DNA of 64,000 nucleotides from an uncultured Bacteroides sp. (GCF_963676325.1 NZ_OY781099.1:1798001-1862000); one strand, 5' to 3'. Counted from the stretch's first letter, positions 17,510 through 27,007 are shown. The notes: generated by a model not told the origin, from the letters alone. Made by a program: numbers and translations.

Positions 17510-18823
17510 TTATTCTTCCAGTAATTTTTTGGCATCCACAAACTGACCGATTCCTGCCGCCACTTTCTTTGCATCACGCATGGCAAGTACTACGGTTTGG
17601 GGAGTGTTAACCACATCTCCTCCGGCGAAGACCCCTTTACGGGTGGTCATACCGAATGGACGTTCTTTTGTGATTACGTATCCTTTCTCGTCCACATTAA
17701 TTCCAGAAGTGGTCGATACAATCCGGTTGGCGGGCTGTGAACCGATAGCCAGAAGGACCTTATCCATAGGAATCACTTTTTCTCCATCCTTAGTCATCGC
17801 TTTAATAGCTTTCAATCGTCCGCGCTCACCGATAAATTCTTTAGTGTCTGTTTCCCAAAGGAATTTAACGCCTTCTTCTACCGCTTCGTTGTATTCAGTT
17901 TGCAGGGCAGTCATATTTTCTATTGTTCTGTGGTAAACTATGAAAACCTCTTTTGCTCCCATACGAATAGCTGTACGAGCTGCGTCCATGGCTACATTTC
18001 CACATCCGATAACGCCTACAATGTCTCCTTCCTTTACAGGAACTTCGTCTCTGTCTACGCTGCCGTTGTTGTTTAGTGTTACCATTCTAAGGAAATAAGA
18101 AGACTGAATTACTCCTCTCAACTTACATCCAGGCAGATCCATTGTCTTTGGTTTGGCTGTTCCTGAACCAATAAATATGGCATCAAAATTTTGCTCGTCG
18201 AACATCTCATCTATGGTTACAGTTTGTCCTACAATGCAATTTGTGGTATATGTAACTCCCAGTCCTTCTATTTTAAGGATTTCCCTTTTTACCACCTCTT
18301 TTGGTAAACGGTATTCGGGGATGCCATACATTAGTACACCACCTGGTTCTGCTTCGCTTTCAAAGATTTCCACATTGAAACCATTGCGGGCCAGATCTCC
18401 GGCTACGGTTAGTCCGGCAGGGCCCGAACCAATTACAGCTACTTTTCCGCGGGTCTTGGGACTCAGCTTTTCGCGAATTAATCCCATGTTACTATCAAAG
18501 TCGGCAATGAAGCGTTCCAGCTTTCCTACACGGATACCTTTTCCTTTTTTATTTAATATGCAGTGGCCTTCACATTGTTTTTCGTGAGGACAAACACGTC
18601 CGCAGACAGCAGGCAAGTTACTTTTTTCATTGATAATACCCATTGCATCGCCCATGTTACCCATAGACAACTGGTGAATCCATCCGGGAATGTTATGCTC
18701 AATAGGACATCCTTGCACACAAAGAGGGTTTTTACAATTTAAACACCTTTTTGCTTCGTCAATAGCCTCTTTTATATTGAAGCCTTCATTGACTTCCTCA
18801 AACTTTAAATCTTTTGATTCCAT
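17510..18823 (-). CDS. Glutamate synthase small-subunit-like NADPH oxidoreductase (GltD family)
   Basis: 437 residues. The N-terminal domain has two cysteine clusters (CLNCKNPLCVQGCP, then CGRVCPHEKQCEGHC) that bind [4Fe-4S] centres. It is followed by an FAD site (VAVIGSGPAGLTVAG near residue 130) and an NADPH site (VGVIGCGNVAMDAAR near residue 270), closing with VFAGGDVV. These proteins pass electrons from NADPH to a partner, usually the GltB glutamate synthase large subunit or, in Nfn complexes, a ferredoxin-NAD reductase subunit. No such partner lies next to it, so its electron acceptor is unknown. A TATCTTTG box upstream (18890-18897, minus) may be its -7 element. Confidence 0.85.
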   Translation of the reverse strand: MESKDLKFEEVNEGFNIKEAIDEAKRCLNCKNPLCVQGCPIEHNIPGWIHQLSMGNMGDAMGIINEKSNLPAVCGRVCPHEKQCEGHCILNKKGKGIRVGKLERFIADFDSNMGLIREKLSPKTRGKVAVIGSGPAGLTVAGDLARNGFNVEIFESEAEPGGVLMYGIPEYRLPKEVVKREILKIEGLGVTYTTNCIVGQTVTIDEMFDEQNFDAIFIGSGTAKPKTMDLPGCKLRGVIQSSYFLRMVTLNNNGSVDRDEVPVKEGDIVGVIGCGNVAMDAARTAIRMGAKEVFIVYHRTIENMTALQTEYNEAVEEGVKFLWETDTKEFIGERGRLKAIKAMTKDGEKVIPMDKVLLAIGSQPANRIVSTTSGINVDEKGYVITKERPFGMTTRKGVFAGGDVVNTPQTVVLAMRDAKKVAAGIGQFVDAKKLLEE

Positions 18824-19058
18824 TGGTTGTTTATTTGCCTTAATCTCAAATTAATACTGTTTTGCTAAGCATGCTTTGCAAATACTGGGCAAAGATAGGA
18901 TATATTTGTAATATACAGATTGCAATATAGTATATTTAACTATAATGATGGGATTATATTTTAGAGACAATCTGCCATTAGAATGAGCACAATTCAATTT
19001 ATTTTTTCTAAATTTGTCCGCTTCGTTATAGTTACTAACAAATTTGAATCAAAAAGAA

Positions 19059-19277
19059 ATGATAAATAAAATATTGTATAATTTATATCACAATCTGCAA
19101 TCTATAATAACTTTTACTTTTTGGGGATATGTTGCAGTGCTTCTTGCATTATATCTGGTAGATATAAAGTTGGATACTTACCTTTTTATTATTTTCTTTT
19201 TTCTTTTTGGATTGTGGATAGGAAGTACTCTTTCTCATTGGCTGAGAAATGAGATGGAAAACAGGGATCTGGAATAA
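19059..19277 (+). CDS. Small two-span membrane protein
   Basis: 72 residues from the ATG at 19059; a TTG 15 bases upstream in frame is possible but less likely. Two hydrophobic helices (about residues 15-34 and 39-58) with a short charged loop are followed by a charged tail (RNEMENRDLE). No family was recognised. A TAAATTTG box at 19009-19016 fits a -7 promoter element. It is convergent with the asparaginase gene, ending only 4 bases before that gene's stop. Confidence 0.6.
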   Translation: MINKILYNLYHNLQSIITFTFWGYVAVLLALYLVDIKLDTYLFIIFFFLFGLWIGSTLSHWLRNEMENRDLE

Positions 19278-19281
19278 TATC

Positions 19282-20325
19282 CTAAAGATCCCTTGATATT
19301 TCTCCGACAATAGAAGTATTCATCAGATAGCGAATTTCTTTGTTGCTGTAACCATGTCCCAGGAGGAACATTAATTTGGTGAGCGCACTTTCCACTGTGC
19401 TGTCATATCCGCTGATTACTCCAGCCTGTAAAAGTTGCAATCCTGTTCCGTAACGTTCCATCTCTACTGCACCGGATGAACATTGGGTAACGTTTACAAT
19501 AATCAGTCCACGTTCATTAGCTTCCTTAAGTTCTCTTATAAACCACTCTTTTTGCGGAGCATTTCCGGAACCAAATGTTTTTAGAATTACTGCCTTAAGT
19601 TCGGGAGAACGAAGAATGGATGAGATAACTCCTTCCTGCATACCGGGGAAGAGCGTTAAGATAACCACATTTGTATCGAACAGATAGTGTGGTATAAAAG
19701 GTTTCTCCTCGTGTAGTTTACGAATACGTGAAGGCTCGTATTTAATGTGAATTCCTACCCGGGCAAGGGGCGGATAGTTGTAAGAACGGAAAGCGTTGAA
19801 GTTCTCCGCATTTATTTTGGTGGTACGGTTTCCACGCATCAGGTGATTTTCAAAGAAGATACAGACTTCGGGCACAATTGGTTTCCCGTTAATCTTGGCT
19901 GCTGCAATCTCTATGGCGGTTATCAGGTTTTCCTTACCGTCCGTACGGAGCACACCGATAGGAAGCTGTGAACCTGTGAGGATAACCGGTTTGCTGAGAT
20001 TCTCGAGCATGAAGCTAAGAGCAGAGGCTGTGTAGGCCATGGTGTCTGTGCCGTGAAGAATCACAAAACCGTCAAAATTGTCATAATTGTAATTGATGAT
20101 TTTTACCAGCTTTGCCCATGCCTGTGGTTCCATGTCCGAGGAGTCAATAGGAGGGTCGAACTGATAGGAAGAGATACGGTAGTTGAACTTTTTAAGTTCG
20201 GGAACGTGTTTCAGCAGTTGGTCGAAGTTGAAATTCTCCAGAGCACCTGTTTCCGGATTCTCAATCATACCAATGGTTCCACCGGTATAAATTAGCAAGA
20301 CGGAAGGATATTTTGTGATCATCAT
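19282..20325 (-). CDS. ansA: Type I L-asparaginase
   Basis: 347 residues, the usual length of cytoplasmic type I asparaginase. Both catalytic threonine signatures are visible: YTGGTIGM near residue 14 and ILHGTDTMAYTASAL near residue 90, the second containing the Thr-Asp pair. TGSQLPIG and the C-terminal TQCSSGAVEMERYGTG, which shapes the C-terminal regulatory domain, also fit. It hydrolyses L-asparagine to aspartate and ammonia. There is no signal peptide. It is a single gene after the trp terminator with its own TATCTTTG box (20352-20359, minus). Confidence 0.93.
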   Translation of the reverse strand: MMITKYPSVLLIYTGGTIGMIENPETGALENFNFDQLLKHVPELKKFNYRISSYQFDPPIDSSDMEPQAWAKLVKIINYNYDNFDGFVILHGTDTMAYTASALSFMLENLSKPVILTGSQLPIGVLRTDGKENLITAIEIAAAKINGKPIVPEVCIFFENHLMRGNRTTKINAENFNAFRSYNYPPLARVGIHIKYEPSRIRKLHEEKPFIPHYLFDTNVVILTLFPGMQEGVISSILRSPELKAVILKTFGSGNAPQKEWFIRELKEANERGLIIVNVTQCSSGAVEMERYGTGLQLLQAGVISGYDSTVESALTKLMFLLGHGYSNKEIRYLMNTSIVGEISRDL

Positions 20326-20381
20326 ACGTTTGCATTGTTAATTACACGGCGCAAAGATAGTGAATCTTTCATAATATCCAT

Positions 20382-20451
20382 AAAAAAGAACAGATTACAC
20401 CGCTTTTAGAATAGAGCTAATATGGTTTGTTCTAAAAACAGAGTAATCTGT
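20382..20451 (-). terminator. Terminator of the trp operon
   Basis: On the minus strand ACAGATTAC pairs with GTAATCTGT and an inner TTTTAGAA with TTCTAAAA, giving a long two-part stem, followed by TCTTTTTT. It lies 40 bases after trpA. Confidence 0.78.
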
Positions 20452-20490
20452 GTCAATTTATCTTTTAAATGAGGGTTACTGAGATATTTA

Positions 20491-21264
20491 TTAATCTCTC
20501 AGTTGAGCGATAAGCTTGTCTACAGCTACAGGAATGCTTTCTTCTTCACCCAGTAAGGTAACAAACTTACTACCTACAATGGCTCCGGCCGAATGTTCGC
20601 AGGCTGCCTTGAACGTTGCTTTATTGGAAATACCAAATCCTACTATACAAGGGTTATTAAGCTTCATTGCCTCAATTCGTTTGAAATACTTTTTCTTTTC
20701 CACATCGAATTCAGTCTGAGCACCTGTGGTAGCAGCCGAAGATACCATGTAGATAAATCCGTCAGTATGTTCATCTATCAGGCGGATGCGTTCTTCAGTG
20801 GTTTCGGGAGTAATAAGCATGATAACCTTCAGATTGTAACGTTCGGCAATCAGATGATATTTTTCCTGATAATCCTTGAAAGGAAGATCGGGGATAATCA
20901 TTCCGTCGATGCCACATTCCACACACTTACGGCAGAAGTTTTCGAAACCGTATTGCATGATTGGATTAAGATATCCCATCAGGATAAGTGGAATCTTTAC
21001 ATGATGGCGGATGTCTCTAACCTGCTCGAAAAGAAGTTTCAGGGTCATTCCATTGTTCAACGCCTGTGTAGATGCGTTCTGTATAACAGGACCGTCGGCC
21101 ATTGGGTCACTGAACGGGATGCCTATTTCAACCATTTGCACTCCTTTCTTTTCCAGTTCACGGATAATGCAGGCAGTGTCGTCCAGATTAGGATAGCCGG
21201 CTGTGAAATAGATGGAAAGGATACCTTTTGTATTGTTGTACAATAACTGATTAATTCTATTCAT
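20491..21264 (-). CDS. trpA: Tryptophan synthase alpha chain
   Basis: 257 residues. The catalytic Glu and Asp are seen in MVEIGIPFSDPMADGPVIQ (near residues 45-60), with the flexible loop GMIIPDLPFKDY and the phosphate-binding VGFGISNKATF and AGAIVGSKFV segments. It splits indole-3-glycerol phosphate into indole and glyceraldehyde 3-phosphate and passes indole to TrpB. It is the last gene of the operon, 13 bases after trpF. Confidence 0.96.
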   Translation of the reverse strand: MNRINQLLYNNTKGILSIYFTAGYPNLDDTACIIRELEKKGVQMVEIGIPFSDPMADGPVIQNASTQALNNGMTLKLLFEQVRDIRHHVKIPLILMGYLNPIMQYGFENFCRKCVECGIDGMIIPDLPFKDYQEKYHLIAERYNLKVIMLITPETTEERIRLIDEHTDGFIYMVSSAATTGAQTEFDVEKKKYFKRIEAMKLNNPCIVGFGISNKATFKAACEHSAGAIVGSKFVTLLGEEESIPVAVDKLIAQLRD

Positions 21265-21277
21265 AGTTTATTTTGTT

Positions 21278-21898
21278 TTATACTTGTTCTGTTTTTCTTA
21301 ACTCATTGATAAACCGACTCAGCTTTTCCACATCTTTCATTCCGGGAGCTGTCTCAAAACAACTGTTGAGGTCTACTCCGGCAAAGCGTTCGTGATGAAA
21401 AGCTTTAAGTTCTTTTACACTTTTAGGAGAGATGCCTCCACTAAGTAGAAAAGGTGTCTTTCCATGATAATGGGAGAGTACCGACCAATCGAATTGTTTT
21501 CCGGAACCGCCGTGCCCCTCACATTTCGTGTCGAAGAGAAAGTAGCTGCAAAGTCCTTCATATTTTTCCGTTGCTTCCAGATCTGCTGGAGCGGATACAG
21601 AAAAGGCTTTTATCAGATTCAATCCTTTGCCCCGCAAAGATACACAATATTCCGGAGACTCTGTTCCGTGAAGTTGTATAAAATTTAGTAAAAATTGGCT
21701 GTGCAACGTTAACACTGTTTCCTGATCTTCGTTTACGAAAACTCCAACTCGCTTTGCTTTCCCGGGAAGGTAGGAGGGCGGGCAGACCACAAAGCGTGAT
21801 GACTTAGGGTAAAAGATTAGCCCAATCAGATCAACGCCCAGACTTTCCACCTGTCTGATGTTCTCTGCATCCCGCATTCCACACACTTTAATTAGCAT
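21278..21898 (-). CDS. trpF: Phosphoribosylanthranilate isomerase
   Basis: 206 residues, a complete TIM barrel. The catalytic cysteine is in MLIKVCGMR at the very N-terminus and the Asp in AGVDLNSCFE near the C-terminus. LIFYPKSSRFV and QLHGTESPEYC are also typical. It converts N-phosphoribosyl anthranilate to the deoxyribulose form. It is separate from trpC, not fused as in enterobacteria, and sits 7 bases after it. Confidence 0.95.
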   Translation of the reverse strand: MLIKVCGMRDAENIRQVESLGVDLIGLIFYPKSSRFVVCPPSYLPGKAKRVGVFVNEDQETVLTLHSQFLLNFIQLHGTESPEYCVSLRGKGLNLIKAFSVSAPADLEATEKYEGLCSYFLFDTKCEGHGGSGKQFDWSVLSHYHGKTPFLLSGGISPKSVKELKAFHHERFAGVDLNSCFETAPGMKDVEKLSRFINELRKTEQV

Positions 21899-21905
21899 AG
21901 CTTTT

Positions 21906-22688
21906 TCAGTTTAGCTTTTTGATAAATTCTCCAAGAGCTTCCCCCGGATTGTTTGTTTTCATAAAGTTCTCGCCTATCAGGAATCCGCGGAAGCCTGCTT
22001 GGCGAAGCTTCATTACTGTCTCCGGAGAAGAGATTCCGCTTTCCGATACCAGCAGAGTGTCTTTAGGCAGAAGGCTGGCCAGGCGGAAAGAGTTCTCCAC
22101 ATCGGTAACGAAGGTCCCCAGATTGCGGTTATTTACTCCCACCATCTCAATGCTGCTGTCCACATACTCCAGCTCCTTTTCGCTGTGGATTTCCAGAAGC
22201 ACTTCCAGTCCCAGCTCATGCGCTTTCGTTGCAAGGACACTGCATTCCTCTTTTTCCAGTGCGGCAGCTATCAACAGAACAGCATCGGCTCCCACAATCT
22301 TTGCCTGATAGAGCTGATATTCGTCAATGATGAAGTCCTTCCGCAGAATAGGAATATTTACTCCGGCACGTGCATTGCGCAAATCTTTCAGATCGCCGCC
22401 AAAGAACGGGGTATCTGTCAGAATAGAAAGAGCCGAAGCACCGTTTGCTGCATAAGCAGCAGTAATTTCCTCTGCACAGGCATCCTTGTTGATCCATCCC
22501 TTAGAAGGCGATTTACGTTTAAACTCAGCAATAATGCCAGAGGTTGAGTTGGCCAAGGCCTGTCGCATAGAGATCATTTTGCGCTCTTCGGTTGCTCCAT
22601 CCTTGAGCATTCTCAGAGAGATAGCTTTTTTCTGTTCGCTGACAGTAATTCGCTTGGTTTCAATGATGTCCATCAGTATATCTTTCAT
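21906..22688 (-). CDS. trpC: Indole-3-glycerol phosphate synthase
   Basis: 260 residues. The diagnostic IIAEFKRKSPSKG motif near residue 54 carries the catalytic lysine. LRKDFIIDEYQLYQAK, VGVNNRNLGTF and VSESGISSPE complete the barrel active site. It forms indole-3-glycerol phosphate by decarboxylative ring closure. It starts 6 bases after trpD. Confidence 0.96.
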   Translation of the reverse strand: MKDILMDIIETKRITVSEQKKAISLRMLKDGATEERKMISMRQALANSTSGIIAEFKRKSPSKGWINKDACAEEITAAYAANGASALSILTDTPFFGGDLKDLRNARAGVNIPILRKDFIIDEYQLYQAKIVGADAVLLIAAALEKEECSVLATKAHELGLEVLLEIHSEKELEYVDSSIEMVGVNNRNLGTFVTDVENSFRLASLLPKDTLLVSESGISSPETVMKLRQAGFRGFLIGENFMKTNNPGEALGEFIKKLN

Positions 22689-22694
22689 CTATAA

Positions 22695-23690
22695 TTAACT
22701 GTTTAGTTCAACAAATTGTTTAAATGATTTCAGTGCTTTTCCACTTTTTAATGATTCACTTGCAATGGCAATACAATCCTCTATACTTTTCTCGGGGTGG
22801 ATTACCTGTATGGCAAATGCGGCATTGATCACCACACAATTGGTTTGTGCATCGGTAGCGCAATTGTTCAGCACATTATCAAAGATGAGTGCGGCATCTT
22901 CGGGAGTATCGCCACCGTAAAGGTCGGCCTCTGTGCAGCGTTTGAATCCCAATGATTCCGGAGTGTAGATCTTCTCACTGGTAGAATCTACCACCTTAAA
23001 GTCTGAAGTGAGGGATATTTCATCGTAACCATCCAGACTGTGAACCACTGCAAACTTACTTCCACTTTCCTGGTAAGCGTAGCTATAGAGTCTCATCAAT
23101 GGAAGGCTGTACACTCCCAGCAACTGATAAGCCGGCATCACCGGATTTACCAGCGGACCAAGCATATTAAAGAAGGTACGCACACCCAGACTCTTGCGGA
23201 TAGGGGCAACTGCCTTCATTGCCGGACTGAACAGTGGCGCATGCAGATAGGCAATGTTACACTTATCCATGCTTTGGCGCAGCTTGTTTACATCGGAGGT
23301 AAACTTCACTCCGTGCTGCTCCATTACGTTACTTGCTCCACTTACTGATGTTGCACCATAGTTTCCGTGCTTCACCACATTGAAACCAGCTCCGGCCAGT
23401 GCGAAACATGCCGTAGTCGAGATGTTGAATGTGTTCTTTCCGTCGCCTCCGGTTCCTACAATGTCTACCGGGCGATAGTCGGCAAGATCCACCTCCACAC
23501 GCATATCAAGCAATGCTTCCTTGAATCCCAGCATCTCCTCAACGGAGATATTACGCATAAGAAACACGGTGATGAGTGATGCTACCTGCGCATCGTTATA
23601 TTTTCCAAGGGCAATGTTCTGAAGAACACTCTTAGCTTCTTCGCGGTCCAGATATTGGTGCTCGAAGAGTTTATATAGTATATTTTTCAT
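22695..23690 (-). CDS. trpD: Anthranilate phosphoribosyltransferase
   Basis: 331 residues from the ATG at 23690 (MKNILYKLFEHQYLD). The reading frame extends 22 codons further upstream, but those residues do not resemble TrpD and part is repeat-derived sequence. The PRPP-binding VGTGGDGKNTFNIST and the KHGNYGATSVSGASN segments are clear. It joins anthranilate to PRPP. A 129-base gap before it contains an intergenic repeat (23730-23785), the largest gap within the operon. Confidence 0.95.
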   Translation of the reverse strand: MKNILYKLFEHQYLDREEAKSVLQNIALGKYNDAQVASLITVFLMRNISVEEMLGFKEALLDMRVEVDLADYRPVDIVGTGGDGKNTFNISTTACFALAGAGFNVVKHGNYGATSVSGASNVMEQHGVKFTSDVNKLRQSMDKCNIAYLHAPLFSPAMKAVAPIRKSLGVRTFFNMLGPLVNPVMPAYQLLGVYSLPLMRLYSYAYQESGSKFAVVHSLDGYDEISLTSDFKVVDSTSEKIYTPESLGFKRCTEADLYGGDTPEDAALIFDNVLNNCATDAQTNCVVINAAFAIQVIHPEKSIEDCIAIASESLKSGKALKSFKQFVELNS

Positions 23691-23729
23691 TGTTTTATTT
23701 ATTATAATTGTTGTTGGTAAGCATCTGAA

Positions 23730-23785
23730 ATTCTCTCGCCAATAAATAAAATCCATTCCTCAATAAATGAAATTTATAGGCGAAT
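23730..23785. repeat. Intergenic repeat, two-unit copy inside the trp operon
   Basis: Two related units, each built on CAATAAATAAAATCCATTC or a close variant, bounded by ATTC...CGCC and GGCGAAT inverted ends. Related copies are at 27624-27654 and 40200-40251 (the latter in opposite orientation). It lies between trpG and trpD and would be transcribed with them. Confidence 0.55.
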
Positions 23786-23819
23786 AACCTGAAAAGGATT
23801 GCTCAATGGTTTTCCCTCT

Positions 23820-24389
23820 TTATTTCTTTAACCAGTTATTAATGATTTCGTGACCTTTAGGTGTGAGCACTGACTCCGGATGAAACTGAATACCTTTCAC
23901 ATCATAAGTCTTGTGACGCAATGCCATGATCTCTCCCTGCTTGTCTTCTGCAATTACTTCCAGCTCAGCGGGGAAATTCTCATTGCTCACAATCCATGAA
24001 TGGTAGCGTCCTACGGTGATCTCTTTCGATAATCCGCTGAACAGTGAATCTTCCTTTACTATATTAATAGGAGTCTCTACGCCATGGAACACCTCTTTCA
24101 GGTTTTCCAGCTTAGCGCCAAAAGCTTGTCCTATTGCCTGATGTCCTAAACATACGCCAAGAATGCTCTTTGTGGGTGCATAGCGCTTGATAAGCGGAAG
24201 CAGAATACCAGCCTCTTCGGGAATACCCGGTCCGGGAGAGAGGATAATCTTATCAAACTTATCTACCTCGTCGAGAGAAATCCGGTCGTTACGGTGCACT
24301 TCTACGTCAGTGAATCCCAGTTCCTTTACCAGGTGAAGCAAGTTATAGGTAAAAGAGTCGTAATTATCTAGTATAAGTATCTTTTTCAT
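23820..24389 (-). CDS. trpG: Anthranilate synthase component II (glutamine amidotransferase)
   Basis: 189 residues from the ATG at 24389 (MKKILILDNYDSFTYNL). The frame extends 11 codons upstream into trpE without family support. The class I amidotransferase triad is present: nucleophile Cys in GVCLGHQAIG, and His and Glu in GIQFHPESVLT. LSPGPGIPEEAG forms the oxyanion region. It supplies ammonia to TrpE. It starts 14 bases after trpE ends. Confidence 0.95.
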   Translation of the reverse strand: MKKILILDNYDSFTYNLLHLVKELGFTDVEVHRNDRISLDEVDKFDKIILSPGPGIPEEAGILLPLIKRYAPTKSILGVCLGHQAIGQAFGAKLENLKEVFHGVETPINIVKEDSLFSGLSKEITVGRYHSWIVSNENFPAELEVIAEDKQGEIMALRHKTYDVKGIQFHPESVLTPKGHEIINNWLKK

Positions 24390-24403
24390 TGCTGTAGTTT
24401 TAT

Positions 24404-25810
24404 TTAGTTTTTTAAAGAACAAGCCATGTCTATTGCTTTTTTCAGCGCACCCAGTTTACTGTTTACCTCCTGAAGTTCGTATTCATCATTGCTCTTTGCC
24501 ACGATTCCTGCTCCGGCCTGATACCAGAGTTCGTTGTTGCGGCTCACAAAAGAACGGATGGTGATGGCCTGATTCAAGTCGCCGTTCAGTCCGATGAACC
24601 CGATGCAACCGCCGTAAGCTCCACGTGCATGGCTCTCTATCTCTGAAATCAGCTGCATGGCCCGTACCTTTGGAGCTCCTGAGAGTGTACCTGCAGGGAA
24701 AGTATCAATGAATGTTTTTACTGCATTAGTATCTTCGTTCAGTTCTCCGCTTACACGAGAAACCAGGTGAATTACGTGACTATAATACTGCACCTCTTTA
24801 TAGAAGTCCACCTTTACGTTATGAGCATTACGGCTCAGGTCGTTGCGGGCAAGGTCTACCAGCATCACATGTTCTGCGTTTTCTTTAGGATCGGCAAGCA
24901 GAGCTTCTACCAGTTGTTTGTCTTTAGTTACATCTCCTGTGCGGCGAGATGTGCCGGCTATCGGGTCAATGCTTGCAAGGTTGCCTGTTACCTTGCAGTG
25001 TGTTTCGGGTGAAGAACCGAAAATACGGAAACCACCGAAATCAAAATAGAACAAGTAAGGAGAGGGGTTTATGGAACGAAGGGCGCGATAGACTTTGAAA
25101 TCGTCTCCGGTATAGGGCTGAACGAATCTGCGGGAAAGAACAATCTGGAAAACATCTCCACGAAGGCAGTGGGCTACCCCTTGTCGGACGTATGATTTGT
25201 ACTCTTCATCTGTGATGGGACTTGTTTCTTTTCCTTTGGTAGAGAAGTTGTACGAAGCAAAGTTGCGGTTCTCAAGAATTGTTTCCAGCTTTTCTATGTC
25301 GCTGCTCTCTCCATCCTGTAAAAGCTCAACCAGAGTAAGTTCGTTCTTAAAGTGATTGAAGATTAGTACATATTTATATAGTATGTAAAGCAAGTCGGGA
25401 GCATCGTTCTTTGCATCGTGTGATTCCTGAACGGGAATGTGTTCAAAGTAGCGCACTGCGTTGAAAGATGTGTATCCATAAAGACCGCAGGAATCTTTGT
25501 CGTCGCCCGTTACATTTAGTTTGCCAATGAAGCTGTTCATAGCGTCTGACACTGTGAACTGATCGGTTATCTCTTCTTTAAGTTCTGAATTGTCGGGAAA
25601 GCGGGAAGTGCAAATATTACTGTTTACCCCGATGCTGGCCAATGGCTTTAATGCAATGTAAGAGTGACTGTTCTCGTTTCCGTGAAAATCCGAGCTTTCC
25701 AGCAAAGCCGATTCAGGATAAATATCACGTACCTTAAGATAAACGCTCACCGGAGTATGTAAATCGCTAAGTATAGTCTTGCTAACGGTTTTAAAATTAT
25801 ATGTTTTCAT
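24404..25810 (-). CDS. trpE: Anthranilate synthase component I
   Basis: 468 residues. The chorismate-binding C-terminal domain shows FQIVLSRRF, YLFYFDFGGFRIFGSSPE, the DPIAGTSRRTGD motif, LVDLARNDLSRNA and the FPAGTLSGAPKVRAM active-site segment, ending in QAGAGIVAKSNDEYE. The N-terminal half carries an LLES-like segment (SALLESSDFHG) of the kind that forms the tryptophan feedback site. It converts chorismate to anthranilate with TrpG. It follows trpB by 12 bases. Confidence 0.95.
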   Translation of the reverse strand: MKTYNFKTVSKTILSDLHTPVSVYLKVRDIYPESALLESSDFHGNENSHSYIALKPLASIGVNSNICTSRFPDNSELKEEITDQFTVSDAMNSFIGKLNVTGDDKDSCGLYGYTSFNAVRYFEHIPVQESHDAKNDAPDLLYILYKYVLIFNHFKNELTLVELLQDGESSDIEKLETILENRNFASYNFSTKGKETSPITDEEYKSYVRQGVAHCLRGDVFQIVLSRRFVQPYTGDDFKVYRALRSINPSPYLFYFDFGGFRIFGSSPETHCKVTGNLASIDPIAGTSRRTGDVTKDKQLVEALLADPKENAEHVMLVDLARNDLSRNAHNVKVDFYKEVQYYSHVIHLVSRVSGELNEDTNAVKTFIDTFPAGTLSGAPKVRAMQLISEIESHARGAYGGCIGFIGLNGDLNQAITIRSFVSRNNELWYQAGAGIVAKSNDEYELQEVNSKLGALKKAIDMACSLKN

Positions 25811-25822
25811 CTTATCTTATTT

Positions 25823-27007
25823 TTAATCGTTCATGAATCCGATATAAGTCTCAATGTCCTTGTCTCCACGGCCCGATACGGTGAGAACCACCACATCTTC
25901 CGGTTTGAACTTCACTTTGCTCAAAGCTCCCAGCGCATGAGCCGATTCCAGTGCTGGAATAATTCCCTCGATACGGGTTAGCTCAAATGCCGCCTTAATT
26001 GCTTCATCATCATTGATGGCAAGTATTGTGGCACGATGTTCGGTAGCAAGGTTTGCATGCATAGGTCCGATACCCGGATAATCCAGTCCGGCCGAAATTG
26101 AGTATGGCTCTTCTATCTGTCCGTCCTCGCTCTGCATCACCAATGTCTGTGCCCCGTGGATAATACCCATCTTTCCAAGTTGGATGGTAGCAGCCGACAT
26201 ACCTGTTTCAACACCTTTACCTCCGGCTTCAGCCAAAACAATCTTCACGCGCTCGTCATCTATATAATGGTATATGGTTCCGGCTGCGTTGCTACCGCCA
26301 CCTACACAGGCTACAAGGTAATCAGGATAATCTCGTCCTTCCTGTTCCAGTAACTGCTTCTTGATCTCTTCGCTGATAACTGATTGCAAACGGGCAACCA
26401 TGTCAGGATAAGGATGAGGTCCTACGGTAGAACCAATAACGTAATAAGTATCCGAAGGGTGACAGCACCAGTCGCGTATTGCCTCGTTGGTAGCATCCTT
26501 TAGAGTCATGTTGCCTGAAGTAACCGGGCAAACTGTAGCTCCCAGCATCTTCATTCTCTGAACATTTACCTGCTGGCGTTCCACATCTGTTTTACCCATG
26601 TAAACGATGCATTCCATACCCATCAGTGCGCAAACAGTAGCCGTTGCAACACCATGCTGACCGGCACCAGTCTCAGCAATAATCCGCTTTTTCCCCATGC
26701 GACGAGCCAAAAGAATCTGGCCAATAGCATTGTTAATCTTATGTGCTCCGGTGTGATTAAGGTCTTCTCTTTTCAGATAAATCTTGCAACCATACTTTTC
26801 CGAAAGGCGTTTTGCCAGATAGAGTGGGGAAGGGCGTCCCACGTAATCCTTAAGTAATGCATTAAACTCTTGTTTAAAATCATCACTCTGCAAAATATCA
26901 AGGTAGTTGTTCTTTAAATCTTCCACACACTTGTAAAGGATCTCGGGAATATATGCTCCACCGAACTCACCATAATAACCATCTTCGTTAACTAAATACG
27001 TTTTCAT
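25823..27007 (-). CDS. trpB: Tryptophan synthase beta chain
   Basis: 394 residues from the ATG at 27007; the codon just upstream is GTG, giving a one-residue-longer alternative. This is the TrpB1 type. The PLP-binding lysine is in HTGAHKINNAIGQ near residue 85, the catalytic loop in ETGAGQHGVATAT, and the phosphate-binding glycines in VACVGGGSNAAG. It condenses indole with serine. It is the first gene of the operon (order B-E-G-D-C-F-A), directly after the attenuator, so the whole pathway is under leader control. Confidence 0.96.
   Translation of the reverse strand: MKTYLVNEDGYYGEFGGAYIPEILYKCVEDLKNNYLDILQSDDFKQEFNALLKDYVGRPSPLYLAKRLSEKYGCKIYLKREDLNHTGAHKINNAIGQILLARRMGKKRIIAETGAGQHGVATATVCALMGMECIVYMGKTDVERQQVNVQRMKMLGATVCPVTSGNMTLKDATNEAIRDWCCHPSDTYYVIGSTVGPHPYPDMVARLQSVISEEIKKQLLEQEGRDYPDYLVACVGGGSNAAGTIYHYIDDERVKIVLAEAGGKGVETGMSAATIQLGKMGIIHGAQTLVMQSEDGQIEEPYSISAGLDYPGIGPMHANLATEHRATILAINDDEAIKAAFELTRIEGIIPALESAHALGALSKVKFKPEDVVVLTVSGRGDKDIETYIGFMND

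Noticed and set aside
20593..21246. A 217-codon plus-strand frame opposite trpA
   Set aside because: It is antisense to a certain gene, has no promoter or ribosome-binding site, and its protein is rich in F, H, Y and C as shadow frames are.
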